From assembly GCA_017466345.1 (NCBI GenBank), contig JAFTUI010000007.1, forward strand, positions 114,112 through 178,111: a stretch of DNA of 64,000 nucleotides. The letters are read 5' to 3'. The stretch is from Tidjanibacter sp. GTDB taxonomy: Bacteria; Bacteroidota; Bacteroidia; Bacteroidales; Rikenellaceae. This document shows, piece by piece, positions 54,992 through 64,000 of the stretch. The notes beneath the pieces are model-generated. The model was given only the letters and a program-made list of their open reading frames with translations. It ran no database searches and was not told where the DNA came from. Within the stretch, counting starts at the first letter, position 1. Each line of letters opens with the position of its first letter. The position numbers and the translations under genes were made by a program.

Positions 54992-56362
54992 CTATTTCAC
55001 CACTTCGCGCAACTCCTTATAGAGTTTCAGGCGGCGGATGGCGAGTTTTTTGGTCGCCTTCTTATCGCCAAAGACAAAGCGTGCGTAGCCGAGCCATTTC
55101 TGCGCCCAGCGCATATAGTTCGAGGCGAAAATTATCATCAGCGGGAAGCCCACCAAGTAGCCCGCAGCCGAGAGCCAAGCACCCTTGCAGAGCATTACAA
55201 TGGTGGGCACCAAGCCAAACAGGGGATAGGTTACTAACAGCGTGACAGCCAAGTTGATAGAGCCCCTAAACTGCCTATCCTTAATGAAGAAGTGGTTAAT
55301 CAGCAGCGGAAACAGAAAGACTGCCCAAGTGGCACCAATCGAGGTGCCGAAGAGTGGCAACAAAAGTAGCATTGCAAGTGTGAAAAGTGCAAACTCCCCA
55401 ACGCTCGTTTTGCGCTCGAAGAGCCACTCCCTAACGCCCATTTTGCGTATCTTGCGGGCGACATCCCTGCTCTCGTCAAAGAGTTGTTGCATCTTCTCTG
55501 GCTGTTGTTCTTTTGCCTCAGCAAGCGCCCTCACAAGGTGCTTGTCAGCCTCCAACTTGGCGGGCAGGTAGTGGGGGTTGAGCGAGAGTCTTTCGGCATA
55601 CTCCCTACCAAAGGAGCCCTCCCTCAGGAAGTCGATAGCCTCGTAGTTGTCGAGGTCCTCAACATTGAGCATCATACCCTCAATCTGCTCTCTCACAATA
55701 TCGTTGACCTTGCTCATAACGCCTCTTGGGTCCTCCTTATACTCCTCGTAATAGGGCGAGAGGGCTATGGGTTCGCCAAAGAGAATCATCATATCCTCTC
55801 TCGGCAGGCGGTAATGCGAGTAGTGGTTGGCGGTGGGCATAACATAGACCTCGCGGTCGAAATTCGCCTCCTCGGCAGCACCGAACGCCATTTTAAGATA
55901 CGCCTGCGAGAAGGCTCCGAGCCAGCGTTTATTTTGGTGTTGTCCCTCGGGGTAGAGCACCACCGTTTCGCCGTGCGAGAGCGACTTGGCGACCTCCTCC
56001 AAGGTGCCCTTATTCTTCGCCACACCCCTAATACCATCTACCCTTGCGCGGTAGGTGGGCAGTGCGCCAAGCGAGCGGATAATCTTGCCCAAGATGGGGT
56101 TTTGGAAGACACTCGCACGAGCCAAAAAGCGAGGTTTCCTATCCGAGAGGATAAAGACCAGCGCCAGAGGGTCTATAAGGCAGTTTTGGTGGTTCGACAC
56201 AAGTACCACAGGTGTACCATCCTCGGGCATACGCTCCCTATTCACTGCCCAAAAGTGGCGGAAGTAGATAGGGTGGTTTACAAACGATAGGTAGCGGCGC
56301 AGTATCCTTGCCGCCCAGCCCCTATTGCGAGGTTTTAGTGTAGTTATATTCTCCCTTTCCAT
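54992..56362 (-). CDS. PlsC-type acyltransferase with C-terminal membrane domain
   Basis: A 456-residue protein. Residues about 45-230 are a PlsC-like glycerolipid acyltransferase domain: NHQNCLID (H then five residues then D, where E. coli PlsC has four), a YPEGQHQ block (EGTR equivalent) and VYVMPTANHYSHYRLP. Residues about 320-430 form several membrane helices. Likely acylates glycerol phosphate or a related lipid; the acceptor is not shown. Confidence 0.82.
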   Translation of the reverse strand: MERENITTLKPRNRGWAARILRRYLSFVNHPIYFRHFWAVNRERMPEDGTPVVLVSNHQNCLIDPLALVFILSDRKPRFLARASVFQNPILGKIIRSLGALPTYRARVDGIRGVAKNKGTLEEVAKSLSHGETVVLYPEGQHQNKRWLGAFSQAYLKMAFGAAEEANFDREVYVMPTANHYSHYRLPREDMMILFGEPIALSPYYEEYKEDPRGVMSKVNDIVREQIEGMMLNVEDLDNYEAIDFLREGSFGREYAERLSLNPHYLPAKLEADKHLVRALAEAKEQQPEKMQQLFDESRDVARKIRKMGVREWLFERKTSVGEFALFTLAMLLLLPLFGTSIGATWAVFLFPLLINHFFIKDRQFRGSINLAVTLLVTYPLFGLVPTIVMLCKGAWLSAAGYLVGFPLMIIFASNYMRWAQKWLGYARFVFGDKKATKKLAIRRLKLYKELREVVK

Positions 56363-56388
56363 ATTATAACTATCTTATTTTGAGAGTT

Positions 56389-56994
56389 TTACCCCCCTGT
56401 TGCGATTTTTTCAACAATATCGGCACAGCCCTCAATGCCCAACTTCGAGGAGTTGAGGCACAGGTCGTAGCTCTCGGCAGCTCCCCAGGTCTTGAAGGTG
56501 TAGTAGTTATAGTAGGCGGCTCGTTTGCGCTCGGTAGCCGCAATCCACGCGCGGCACTCCTTCTCGCACTTGTCGCACTCCTTCATAAGTCGTCCGATCC
56601 TATCCTCCATCGAGGCGGTGACAAAGACGCTCAACACATCCTCCCTCTCTCTGAGGACGTAGTCGGCACACCTGCCCACAAAGATACACGAGCCCCTGTC
56701 AGCCAAGTTCTCGATAGTCTGGCTCTGGATGGCAAAGAGCGTGTCGTTGTTGATATACCCCGGGGTACTCATAGCACCAAAAGACCAAATGCCCGTACCG
56801 AGAGGTGTGAGGTTGCCCCCGTGCTCGTCAGCCTTCTCGAACAATTCGGCTGCTATGCCACTCTGTTTGGCTGCCTCGTTGATAATCTCGTAGTTATAGA
56901 CGGGCACACCCAACCTACGCCCCAACTCCTCGGCAAGAGCCTTACCACCCGCACCCAACTGGCGACCTATGGTTATCACAAACTTCTTCTTCAT
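56389..56994 (-). CDS. cytidylate kinase-like P-loop protein
   Basis: A 201-residue nucleotide kinase relative with P-loop GRQLGAGGKALAEELG (about 10-25) and the family blocks VYNYEIINEAAKQSG and GSCIFVGRCADYVLRE. It belongs to the cytidylate-kinase-like group common in Bacteroidota, which is not the housekeeping Cmk. Start at 56994; the frame runs open through the repeat to 57195. Its substrate is not known. Confidence 0.82.
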   Translation of the reverse strand: MKKKFVITIGRQLGAGGKALAEELGRRLGVPVYNYEIINEAAKQSGIAAELFEKADEHGGNLTPLGTGIWSFGAMSTPGYINNDTLFAIQSQTIENLADRGSCIFVGRCADYVLREREDVLSVFVTASMEDRIGRLMKECDKCEKECRAWIAATERKRAAYYNYYTFKTWGAAESYDLCLNSSKLGIEGCADIVEKIATGG

Positions 56995-57004
56995 ATTGTT
57001 TTGT

Positions 57005-57105
57005 TTTTCTTTTTTCGCACCTTTTTGTAAAAAGGTGCTGCCAAAAACTTTTCGTGTACCAACCAATAGAGGTACTACCCACCGTTTTGCTTCGGAGTGG
57101 CAAGG
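57005..57105 (-). repeat. family A element copy 6 (short form)
   Basis: The four-way junction is missing. On the minus strand it holds the alternative core (CCACTCCGAAGCAAAACGG, TAGTACCTCTATTGG), then AAAAGTTTTTGG, then a U5/A5 hairpin with CACC/GGTG arms just before the start codon at 56994. Confidence 0.75.
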
Positions 57106-57268
57106 CGGACAGACCTCTCCCGCCCTGCGGGCACCCTCCCCTAACTTAGGGGAGGGAGATGGTTGTGGGTTTATCCCATATCTCTCAGTCCTCACATTTC
57201 TCCCATAAGCCCTATATGCCCTATAAGCCTTAGGACTATTGACGTTAGACCTTAGACGTTAGACAAAA
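57106..57268 (-). repeat. family D then C modules between MATE gene and the kinase-like gene
   Basis: On the minus strand the MATE stop is followed by GTCTAACGTCTAAGGTC, CAATAGTCCTAAGGC and 9-bp units (57268-57195). Then comes the C block with CCCTCCCC/GGGGAGGG around TAAGTTA and CCCGCAGGGC (57150-57108). Confidence 0.75.
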
Positions 57269-57273
57269 AGTTC

Positions 57274-58695
57274 TCAACTCTCCTCCACGCCCTTGAAGCC
57301 TATGGTCGAGGGCGACTTCTTGAATTTGCGGACAAGTCCTACAATGAGCACCGCAGCAACAATCGTAGCGATAGCATCCGAGATGGGCAGAGCCATCCAC
57401 ACGCCCTCGATGCCAAACCACAGAGGCACCACAACAAGGCAGGGGATAAGGAACAGCACCTGGCGCGAAAGCGACAAGAAGATAGCCTTATTTGCCATAC
57501 CGATACTCTGGAAGAAGTTCGATGCAACCATCTGGAAGCCCACTATGGGGAATGCTGCAACGGCAATGGTAAAGCCTCTGGCGGCAATCTCTATCATCGT
57601 CTGTTCGTTAGCAAAGAGTCTTACGGCAACTTCGGGGATGAAGGTGCCAACCACAAAGCCCAAGCAGACCATAATGGTTGCCCACATAACCGTCTTCCAG
57701 AAGACCTTCATAACACGGTCGTACTTACCCGCACCATAGTTATAGCCCGCAATGGGTTGCATACCCTGGTTGAAGCCCATAACAACCATCACAAAGAGGA
57801 ATATAATCCTATTGACAATGCCGTATGCGCCAATAGCCAAGTCACCAACACCCTCGCCCATCTGGTCGCCGTAGCGTCTTAGCTGGTTGTTGATAAGCAG
57901 CACCACAAAGCACGAAGCCATATTCATCAAGAAGGGCGACAAGCCAATTTTGAGCGACTCGCGAGCAATTTTATTGTCGTAGGTAAAGACCTTGCCATCC
58001 TCAAAGTGGAGCACATCTTCCCTCTTGAAGAGCAGGCGCAGTTGCCACACAAGCGACACCGTCTGAGCCAACACCGTAGCGATAGCCGCACCCTTAATGC
58101 CCATATCGAAGACAAAGATGAACAGAGGGTCCAAAATGGTATTGAGCACCACCGTCAATATCGTGAGCCACATAGCCACCTTGGGTCTGCCCGCAGCCCT
58201 CATAACGGCATTCAAACCCAAATAGAGGTGGGTGACAACATTGCCAATGAGGATATAAATCATATACTCCCTGGCGTAGCCGATAGTATTGTCGCTCGCG
58301 CCAAAGAAGTACAAAATGGGGTCCAAGAATGCCAAGCCGAAAATCATCAGCAGCACACCCAGGACCACATTCATCGTCATAACATTTCCCAGCACCCTAC
58401 GCGCCATACCGTAGTTCTTCTGCCCCAGCAGCATCGACACCAACGCCGAAGCACCAACACCCACCAACGAACCAAAAGCCGCCGAGATGTTCATCAGCGG
58501 GAATGTTACCGCCAAGCCCGAAATAGCCAGCGAACCCACACCCTGACCGATAAATATGCTGTCGACCATATTGTAAAGCGAAGAAGCCGTCATAGCAATA
58601 ATCGCCGGCACAGCATATTTCCTCAGTAACCTACCAATACTCTCCTCCCCCAACTCCATAGGGGCAGCCTTCTCTATATTCTTCTCTTCTTTCAT
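57274..58695 (-). CDS. MATE-family multidrug/metabolite exporter
   Basis: A 473-residue inner-membrane antiporter with about 12 helices in two bundles. The opening IGRLLRKYAVPAIIAMTASSLYNMVDSIFIGQGVGSLAISGLAVTFPLMN is diagnostic, and GFNQGMQPIAGYNYGAG recurs in the second half. Drives export of cationic compounds with Na+ or H+; the substrate is unknown. The leader is a short family A hairpin unit. Confidence 0.93.
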   Translation of the reverse strand: MKEEKNIEKAAPMELGEESIGRLLRKYAVPAIIAMTASSLYNMVDSIFIGQGVGSLAISGLAVTFPLMNISAAFGSLVGVGASALVSMLLGQKNYGMARRVLGNVMTMNVVLGVLLMIFGLAFLDPILYFFGASDNTIGYAREYMIYILIGNVVTHLYLGLNAVMRAAGRPKVAMWLTILTVVLNTILDPLFIFVFDMGIKGAAIATVLAQTVSLVWQLRLLFKREDVLHFEDGKVFTYDNKIARESLKIGLSPFLMNMASCFVVLLINNQLRRYGDQMGEGVGDLAIGAYGIVNRIIFLFVMVVMGFNQGMQPIAGYNYGAGKYDRVMKVFWKTVMWATIMVCLGFVVGTFIPEVAVRLFANEQTMIEIAARGFTIAVAAFPIVGFQMVASNFFQSIGMANKAIFLSLSRQVLFLIPCLVVVPLWFGIEGVWMALPISDAIATIVAAVLIVGLVRKFKKSPSTIGFKGVEES

Positions 58696-58699
58696 TCTT

Positions 58700-58768
58700 T
58701 TCTTTTTTCTCCGCTTTCTTCTCCGCTTTTTGTAAAAAGCGGAACCAAAAACTTTTATGCGATACTAC
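58700..58768 (-). repeat. family A element copy 7 (hairpin end only)
   Basis: Only the gene-proximal end is present. On the minus strand: GCGATAC-GTA-GTATCGC hairpin, TAAAAGTTTTTGG, CCGCTTTTT/AAAAAGCGG hairpin, then two copies of AAGCGGAGAA before the MATE start codon. Confidence 0.75.
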
Positions 58769-58774
58769 GTATCG

Positions 58775-58852
58775 CTTTACCTTTGCTATGCCTTATATGC
58801 CCTATATGCCCTATACGCCTTAGGACTATTGACGTTAGACGTTAGACCAAAA
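58775..58852 (-). repeat. family D module between dCMP deaminase and MATE genes
   Basis: GGTCTAACGTCTAACGTC, CAATAGTCCTAAGGC and TATAGGGCA-type 9-bp units on the minus strand, directly after family B copy 5. Confidence 0.8.
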
Positions 58853-59000
58853 TTCCCCGCGAGTGGGTTTTGTGGAGGGATTTTTGCGCCAAACAAGCGA
58901 GCAACTCCGCAGTTTGCTCAGCGCAAATGAGGAAGTTGCGATGCGCAGTTTGGTGCAAAAAGCACCCACAAGGCACGCTCGCCAGCGAGATGCGCTCGCC
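58853..59000 (-). repeat. family B 3' element copy 5, after the dCMP deaminase gene
   Basis: It starts right at the stop codon. Core 58939-58901 (minus strand) has the same sequence as copy 1: GCAACT, bulged T, CC, TC, ATTTGC, GCTGA, GCAAAC, TGC, GG, AGTTGC. Flanks are also nearly identical over about 130 bases. Confidence 0.85.
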
Positions 59001-59429
59001 TCACCCCTCAACTCTCACCACCTCAATCCCCGAGCGTTTCAATAGGTCTATGCCATCGGTATTGTGGTAGAGGTCGGCATAGACAACCCTTTTGATGCCC
59101 GACTGGATGATGAGTTTCGAGCACTCCATACAGGGCGAGGCGGTAACATAGAGGGTGCTGCCATTGCCCGAATTGTGGCTCTTGGCGAGTTTCGTTATGG
59201 CATTCGCCTCGGCGTGCAGAACGTAGGGTTTTGTTACGCCACTATCGTCCTCGCAGATGTTCTCAAAGCCCGAGGGGGTGCCATTGTAGCCGTCCGAAAT
59301 AATCATCTTATCCTTCACGATGAGCGCACCCACCTGACGGCGCACACAGTATGAGTTCTCCGCCCACACACGCGCCATACGCATATAGCGTCCATCGAGT
59401 TGCAATTGTTTGTCTTCTTTATATCCCAT
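59001..59429 (-). CDS. dCMP deaminase (ComEB-like cytidine/deoxycytidylate deaminase)
   Basis: Zinc enzyme that deaminates dCMP to dUMP for thymidylate supply. The 142-residue protein has HAE (72-74), with the zinc His and proton-shuttle Glu, and PCMEC with Cys100 and Cys103. The SDGYNGTPSGF block (45-55) is characteristic of dCMP deaminases as opposed to tRNA or riboflavin deaminases. It is bracketed by repeat-rich spacers on both sides. Confidence 0.93.
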   Translation of the reverse strand: MGYKEDKQLQLDGRYMRMARVWAENSYCVRRQVGALIVKDKMIISDGYNGTPSGFENICEDDSGVTKPYVLHAEANAITKLAKSHNSGNGSTLYVTASPCMECSKLIIQSGIKRVVYADLYHNTDGIDLLKRSGIEVVRVEG

Positions 59430-59436
59430 ATTTTTT

Positions 59437-59570
59437 GTCTAACGTCCAACGTCTAACGTCAATAGTCCTAAGGCTGTATGAGAGCTATGGGAGGTGTGGG
59501 TAACACACGCCCCCGCCCTTCGGGCACCCCCTCTAACTTAGAGGGGGAGTAATCCACAACTTTCAATCCT
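59437..59570 (-). repeat. family C then D modules between tsaB and the dCMP deaminase gene
   Basis: On the minus strand: the C block with CCCCCTC/GAGGGGG around TAACTTA and GCCC/GGGC (59560-59500), then CTATAGC-type units, CCTTAGGAC, and GACGTTAGAC units (59490-59437). Here C precedes D, the reverse of some other spacers. Confidence 0.7.
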
Positions 59571-59574
59571 CAAC

Positions 59575-59761
59575 CCAGCGAGCGGGTTTTGTGGAGGGCT
59601 TTTTGTGCCACCCCTCCCAACCTGCGGGTGATTTATGTGTGGCGAGTTCAAGGCTTGCGAAGCGCGAGAAAGCGGAGTTTGCTCGGCGCAAATGAGCATT
59701 TCGAGCGCAAGCGTAACGCAGAAATCGCCCACAAAAATCAGCCGCCCACAAGGTGTGCTCG
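59575..59761 (-). repeat. family B 3' element copy 6, after tsaB
   Basis: It begins at the tsaB stop. Core 59702-59668 (minus strand): GAAA, bulged T, GC, TC, ATTTGC, loop GCCGA, GCAAAC, TCC, GC, TTTC. It is closest to copy 4. Confidence 0.8.
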
Positions 59762-60469
59762 CTAAAATAGTTTTTTCTTTGAGGCAGTAACAATAAAATC
59801 CTTCAAGTAGAAAGGCTCGAAGTAGGCAACATCCTCCCTTTCGCCTGCCTGCAACTTCCTCTCTGCTTCGGCGCACAAGCCGCGTGCCGAAGGAATAACA
59901 TTCACATACTCAGCCCACTCCAAGATACCCGAGCACTTCTCGGCACCCGTACCGAAGATGACAAGTTTCTTATCATCGAGCAGCACCTCGCTGAAACTCC
60001 TATCGTGCACCACCTCTGCCACAACCTCCGAGCGGGGTGTGAGGTCGGTATTGAAGAGTTCGGCATAGACCTCCATCCTGCGGGCGTCTATCATCGGGCA
60101 TAGAACAACCCTCTCCCACTCCTCTATATCGACAATACCCGCCTCGACCTCCTCAACCAAGCAGGCTGCAAGCGAGCGCAGTGAGTCCACAGCCAGCAGC
60201 GGAATACCCAGCGCATAGCACATTCCCTTTGCGAACGACACGCCGATGCGCAAACCCGTATAGGAGCCGGGACCCTTACCCACAGCCACTGCATCAAGTT
60301 CTTCGGGCTCTATATTGTTCTCCCTAAGGAGTTCTTGGGTAAAAACACCCACTTTGCGGGCGTGGTCCTTGCCTTGGTCGCTCTCGCGGAGGGCAATCAT
60401 CTCGCCATCTCTCGCCAATGCCACAGAGCAGATGTCCGTTCCCGTCTCTATACAAAGAATCAATCCCAT
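59762..60469 (-). CDS. tsaB: tRNA t6A37 synthesis protein TsaB
   Basis: ASKHA-fold partner of TsaD in threonylcarbamoyl-adenosine synthesis. The 235-residue protein has ILCIETGTDICSVAL at the N-terminus, GKGPGSYTGLRIGVSFAKGMCYALGIPLLAVDSL (about 68-101) and the usual length. It follows smpB by a 107-base AT-rich spacer. Confidence 0.95.
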   Translation of the reverse strand: MGLILCIETGTDICSVALARDGEMIALRESDQGKDHARKVGVFTQELLRENNIEPEELDAVAVGKGPGSYTGLRIGVSFAKGMCYALGIPLLAVDSLRSLAACLVEEVEAGIVDIEEWERVVLCPMIDARRMEVYAELFNTDLTPRSEVVAEVVHDRSFSEVLLDDKKLVIFGTGAEKCSGILEWAEYVNVIPSARGLCAEAERKLQAGEREDVAYFEPFYLKDFIVTASKKKLF

Positions 60470-60576
60470 TGTGTTCGAATTGAGAATTGAGAATTGAGAA
60501 TTATTTTTTGGAAAATATATAACCTTTGCGCTGAAAGCGCTCCTTAATTTTCCATTTTCAATTTTCCATTTTCAAT
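60470..60576 (-). other. AT-rich spacer between smpB and tsaB
   Basis: It contains AATTGAAAATGG and AATTGAGA-type short tandem units at both ends and a small hairpin GCGCT-TTC-AGCGC (60540-60528 region). No promoter match seen. Confidence 0.5.
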
Positions 60577-61044
60577 TTATCGTTTATACTGTTTCTTTAT
60601 CGCATCAAGTTCGCGTTTGGTGTCACGAGCCTTGATGGTTTCGCGTTTGTCGTATTCGTGTTTACCGCGGGCAAGACCTATGGCGAGTTTGGCGAAGCCT
60701 CTATCGTTGATAAAAACCCTCAAACCTACAATGGTCACACCCTTATCCTGAGAGGCTCGCTCCAACTTATCCAGCTCGCGCGAGGTAAGAAGGAGTTTCC
60801 TGTCGCGGCGAGGTGCGTGGTTGTTAAGGTTGCCCCAATCATACTCGGCGATATTCATACCCCTGACAAACAACTCGTGGTTCGAGAAGTAGCAGTAGCA
60901 ATCCACAAGTGACGCCTTGCCAAGGCGGAGCGACTTTATCTCGGTGCCGGCAAGTTGTATTCCTGCCACGAATTCTTCGAGAATCTCGTAGTTGAAATAG
61001 GCCTTTTTGTTGCGGATGTTTATGTTTTTATAGTTCGTACTCAT
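60577..61044 (-). CDS. smpB: SsrA-binding protein SmpB
   Basis: Brings tmRNA to stalled ribosomes. The 155-residue protein has [35 protein letters not shown], the [25 protein letters not shown] tail, and normal length. Its start overlaps the dnaG stop by 4 bases (ATGA), so translation is coupled. The tmRNA gene itself is not in the window. Confidence 0.97.
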   Translation of the reverse strand: MSTNYKNINIRNKKAYFNYEILEEFVAGIQLAGTEIKSLRLGKASLVDCYCYFSNHELFVRGMNIAEYDWGNLNNHAPRRDRKLLLTSRELDKLERASQDKGVTIVGLRVFINDRGFAKLAIGLARGKHEYDKRETIKARDTKRELDAIKKQYKR

Positions 61045-63026
61045 AGTATGTTGCGTGCTGTTTGGTGGGCAATCTTCTTGCGCTCGGCATTCAGTGCGTC
61101 TATGGCTTCGAGGATGCGGGCAATCTCTGCCTCGTCCTCATCGCCCAATCCTGCAAGTTGCTCGCCCAACGAAGAGATTATAGCCTCTATCGCCTTCGAC
61201 TTATAGAGAACTATCGCCTTGGGGATAATCTTACCCAATCGCTCCTCCTCGCTCTCGGTGCAGATGTCGTGCTCCTTCCAGATGGCGGATTGTTTGTGGT
61301 TGTCGCCCTCGGTAAGAATATCCACCGCAGCCGAACTCGCCTCTGGGTTGTCTATCTCTATGAAATAGTGTTCGGGAACCTTCACACCCACCCCCAACTC
61401 GGCACTGTGGTGTTTGTAGCACTCCATAAGGGCTCGGTAGCGGGCGTCTTGGAAGAAGACTCCGTCCTCTTCGAGTTCGCCGAAGATGGACTCGGCAACA
61501 TTGAAAGATGCCGTAGCCTTACCCTCGCGGTAGTCGAGCGTCAGATGACCATACTTTATGAGATAGCCCACAATCTCCCTCTCCAACTCGGTCATACTAC
61601 TACCCGCCTTCTGCTTGCCGAGCGTCACAGCCTGCTCGAAAGCCTTTGCCTCGTGTTGCTGCTGTGCCTGCTCACGGCGCACAAACTCACGCGCCTCATC
61701 GCCGTAGCGTGTGCCGACACTCTTGCGCACCACCTCGCTCACCACCAAAGCCTCGTCAATATCCATAATCTTGGAGCACTCCTTGATGAATACTGAGCGT
61801 TGTATCTTATTGGGAATAAGCGCAATGGAGTTTACAATATCGGCTATGAGTTCGCCCTTGCGGATGGGGTCACGAGCCACCTCCGCAGCATAAAGCGAAG
61901 ATTTGAAGGTTATAAAATCTTTCTGGTTGTTGGTAATATACTCGCGAATTTGGTCGGCAGAGTGGGTGCGAGCATAGGAATCGGGGTCCTCGCCCTCGGG
62001 TAGCACCACAACCCTCACATTGAGTCCCTCTTTGAGCACCAAATTGACACCTTTGATTGCCGCCTTCACGCCCGCACTATCGCCATCGAAGAGGAGTGTG
62101 ATGTTGTTCGTAAAGCGCGAGATAATCCTCACCTGCTCAATGGTCAGCGCGGTGCCGAGGGGCGCAACAACATTTTCGATGCCCTTTTGGTGCATCTGCA
62201 CAACGTCTATATTACCCTCCACAAGGATGCAGTGGTTCTCTTTGGTTATGGCACTCTTGGCAAAATAGATGCCGTAGAGGTTGTTGCTCTTGGAGTAGAC
62301 CATACTCTCGGGCGAGTTGAGGTACTTTGCCTTGTTGTCGCCCGCCAGAGCCCTGCCGCTAAACGCCGTAACCCTGCCCGAAATGGTGTGTATGGGAAAC
62401 ATTGCCCTGCCACAGAAGCGGTCGTAGTACCCGCCCGTTTCACGCTTTATGGTAAGCCCCGTATCAACGAGGAACTGTTCTTTGTAGCCTGCGCGGAGTG
62501 CCGCCTGAGTCATTGTATCTTTATCTCGCGAGGTGCGACTCTCGGGGCAGTAGCCCAAGCCGAAGCGTTTGATTGTCGCATCCGTCAGTCCGCGCGAGGC
62601 GAAATAACTGCGGGCAACACTCAACCCCTCATCGGTGCCATACATCTGCTCCACAAAGTAGTCCTGAGCCCACGCATTGACGATCATCATACTCTCCCTG
62701 TCATCGTTGCGCTGCTTCTCCTCTGGGGTCTCCTCTCGTTCCTCAACGGTTATGCCATACTTCTTAGCAACCCATTTGAGAGCCTCGACATAGGTGAGTT
62801 TCTCGTGCTCCATAACGAAGGTCACAGCATTGCCACCCTTGCCACAGCCGAAGCACTTGTAGAGACCTTTGGCTGGCGACACGACAAAAGAGGGTGTCTT
62901 TTCGTTGTGGAAAGGACAGCACGCCATAAAGTTCACTCCTTTCTTTTTGAGTGAAACGAAGTCACTGATGACCTCCACCACATTTGCTGCGGCATATATT
63001 CTATCGACTGTTGCCCTGTCAATCAT
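61041..63026 (-). CDS. dnaG: DNA primase
   Basis: Makes RNA primers for replication. The 661-residue protein has the CHC2 zinc site (Cys37, His40, Cys58, Cys61), the catalytic core with the TOPRIM block [27 protein letters not shown], and a C-terminal helicase-binding domain. It is the first gene before smpB and tsaB on the strand. Confidence 0.97.
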   Translation of the reverse strand: MIDRATVDRIYAAANVVEVISDFVSLKKKGVNFMACCPFHNEKTPSFVVSPAKGLYKCFGCGKGGNAVTFVMEHEKLTYVEALKWVAKKYGITVEEREETPEEKQRNDDRESMMIVNAWAQDYFVEQMYGTDEGLSVARSYFASRGLTDATIKRFGLGYCPESRTSRDKDTMTQAALRAGYKEQFLVDTGLTIKRETGGYYDRFCGRAMFPIHTISGRVTAFSGRALAGDNKAKYLNSPESMVYSKSNNLYGIYFAKSAITKENHCILVEGNIDVVQMHQKGIENVVAPLGTALTIEQVRIISRFTNNITLLFDGDSAGVKAAIKGVNLVLKEGLNVRVVVLPEGEDPDSYARTHSADQIREYITNNQKDFITFKSSLYAAEVARDPIRKGELIADIVNSIALIPNKIQRSVFIKECSKIMDIDEALVVSEVVRKSVGTRYGDEAREFVRREQAQQQHEAKAFEQAVTLGKQKAGSSMTELEREIVGYLIKYGHLTLDYREGKATASFNVAESIFGELEEDGVFFQDARYRALMECYKHHSAELGVGVKVPEHYFIEIDNPEASSAAVDILTEGDNHKQSAIWKEHDICTESEEERLGKIIPKAIVLYKSKAIEAIISSLGEQLAGLGDEDEAEIARILEAIDALNAERKKIAHQTARNIL

Positions 63027-63110
63027 CGCTTTACACGCTCTTATTCTCTTTGCCTGCGCCCATAGTGCGCCAAATTAGCAGGTAAAGTTACAAAATACTT
63101 TGTATTTTGC

Positions 63111-63137
63111 AAAAAACTCCTCCCAACAAGGGAGGAG
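63111..63137 (-). terminator. terminator of gtrA
   Basis: On the minus strand CTCCTCCC (63137-63130) pairs with GGGAGGAG (63124-63117) around TTGTT, followed by T6. It lies 20 bases after the gtrA stop. Confidence 0.85.
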
Positions 63138-63156
63138 CAAACTGTTTGTACTTCTA

Positions 63157-63639
63157 CTATTTGGCACCACGAAATGTCCAGTATTTTTGCAAGAGATAGC
63201 TATATACAATGGTTATAAGTGAAGTAATAACCTGCGCCAGAGGTGCATACAACCCCACCCACTCGACAAAAATTTTCAGGCAGACATAGTTGATGGCGAG
63301 CGAGCCCAAGGTGGTCACAAGGTAGCGCACCGAGCTAACCCTATCGCCCAGCGGAGAGCCTTTGAAGGAGATGCGGCTCTGCAACCAATAGCCCGTAAAG
63401 AGTGTTACGGGAAACGTCACCGCAAGGGCGGCAATATGGCGCGAAATGTATACAAAGCCGAGGTTGAGGTAGTCAAAACCCAAAACCACATCGTAAAGCA
63501 AGGCGTAGAGCAGCCAATTTATCACAAGGTTGCCACCACCACACACCGCATAACGAAACGTCTGCAAAGGCATAACACCCCTCAGCGGCTTAACATAAAA
63601 CAAATCAATAAGTTTGGTTATCTTCTCTGCTAATTTCAT
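63157..63639 (-). CDS. GtrA-family membrane protein
   Basis: A 160-residue protein with four membrane helices: FRYAVCGGGNLVINWLLYALLYDVV, then AALAVTFPVTLFTGYWLQSRISF, ending YSYLLQKYWTFRGAK. GtrA proteins help move undecaprenyl-linked sugars across the membrane for surface glycan decoration. No glycosyltransferase gene follows. Start at 63639 (MKLAEKITKLIDLFY); the frame runs on into the repeat leader. Confidence 0.85.
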   Translation of the reverse strand: MKLAEKITKLIDLFYVKPLRGVMPLQTFRYAVCGGGNLVINWLLYALLYDVVLGFDYLNLGFVYISRHIAALAVTFPVTLFTGYWLQSRISFKGSPLGDRVSSVRYLVTTLGSLAINYVCLKIFVEWVGLYAPLAQVITSLITIVYSYLLQKYWTFRGAK

Positions 63640-63649
63640 ACTTCTTTTC

Positions 63650-63900
63650 TCTCCGCTTTTTGTAAAAAGCGGAACCAAAAACTTTTAGTGTAGCCTTTGC
63701 GGTGAGGTGTGACTGCCTTTGCAGGCAGATTTGCAGTCGAACTGCCAGCCCACTTTCAAACGAGTTTGAGTGAGCTGACACTTCGCCTGCCTCTCTCCTT
63801 CGGAGAGCCTCACACCTCCCCGAAAAAAGACTCCTCTCAAACTCCCCTGTAATCCTTGTTACACCTGCTACCCTTGTTATCCCTGCAAGAAAAACAAGAT
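63650..63900 (-). repeat. family A element copy 8, leader of gtrA
   Basis: Junction core 63822-63700 (minus strand): P1 GGGGAGGTGTG with CACACCTCACC, P2 CTCTCC-GAA-GGAGAG, P3 with GCAG/CTGC outer and CAAAC/GTTTG inner pairs, P4 CTGCCT-GCAA-AGGCAG. The hairpin before the start uses CCGCTTTTT arms. Four 9-bp units lie at about 63845-63890. Confidence 0.85.
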
Positions 63901-64000
63901 AGGTAGATGCCAACCGCCTGCCTACGGCAGTCGTGGCAAGACGGACAGACCTCTCCCCCGCTTCGCGGACCCGCCCCTACCTTAGGGGAGGGATAAAATA
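63901..64000 (-). repeat. family C block at the right edge of the window
   Basis: GATGCCAACCGCC, CTGCCTACGGCAG, CCGCTTCGCGG and CCCCTACCTTAGGGG. It matches 47483-47600 in reverse. It continues past the window edge. Confidence 0.7.

Noticed and set aside
63640-63913. Reading frames crossing family A/C repeats near gtrA (also near 16141, 18479, 25358, 47801 and 58863)
   Set aside because: They arise from hairpins and 9-bp repeats that keep frames open; there is no start context or domain.

Overview
The window looks like a chromosomal segment of a Bacteroidota bacterium, most likely order Bacteroidales and perhaps an Alistipes/Rikenellaceae-type genome with moderate GC. This rests on promoters of the TAnnTTTG type, A-rich start regions instead of strong Shine-Dalgarno sites, the atpD-C-(AtpI-like)-B-E-F-H-A-G gene order with a signal-peptide-bearing AtpB, an ExbB/4TM/ExbD/ExbD cluster, a DUF4296-type lipoprotein and an Ig-like surface protein. 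The genus is an inference. I saw no rRNA, tRNA, CRISPR array or transposase.

Layout. 1-6945 (minus): fused str-S10 ribosomal operon, rpsL-rpsG-fusA-rpsJ-rplC-rplD-rplW-rplB-rpsS-rplV-rpsC, cut at the left edge. 7323-10079: leuS, divergent from it. 10184-12365: compact type II-like restriction-modification pair. 12394-16025: mntP, a small lipoprotein and dnaX. 16463-27181: tyrS, folE, a lipoprotein/FtsX permease pair, rbfA, an outer-membrane and Ig-like protein pair, folK and holB. 27530-35168: dut, flippase, rlmN, PAP2 phosphatase, metallopeptidase, SDR, a second FtsX permease, an LEA-like lipoprotein and a SPOR-like protein. 35238-43816: AraC regulator and the F1Fo ATP synthase operon. 43930-51127: manA, a Nat-type ABC exporter, queD, kbl and pgk. 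51712-54050: ExbB/ExbD energy module. 54376-63639: small membrane protein, PlsC-type acyltransferase, cytidylate-kinase-like protein, MATE exporter, dCMP deaminase, tsaB, smpB, dnaG and gtrA.

The genes are mostly housekeeping. The unusual content is between them. Many spacers are built from a small set of structured repeat modules laid out in nearly the same order in the direction of transcription. Right after the stop codon there is often a 35-45 nt hairpin with a bulged U and strong stem covariation (family B; 6 copies, all in the sense of the preceding gene). Then come a TCTAACGTC-type module plus degenerate 9-bp tandem repeats (family D), a GC-rich hairpin block (family C), and a roughly 120 nt four-way-junction element (family A) ending in a U5/A5 hairpin and a purine-rich run just before the next start codon. 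Eight of nine family A copies directly precede a start codon in the sense orientation, including one that splits atpA from atpG inside the ATP synthase operon. Stem sequences differ between copies while pairing is kept, so these are structured elements and not random spacer. This is the best candidate here for an undescribed system. Whether it acts as RNA (leader and 3' UTR elements) or as DNA (REP/MITE-like elements) cannot be settled from one window.
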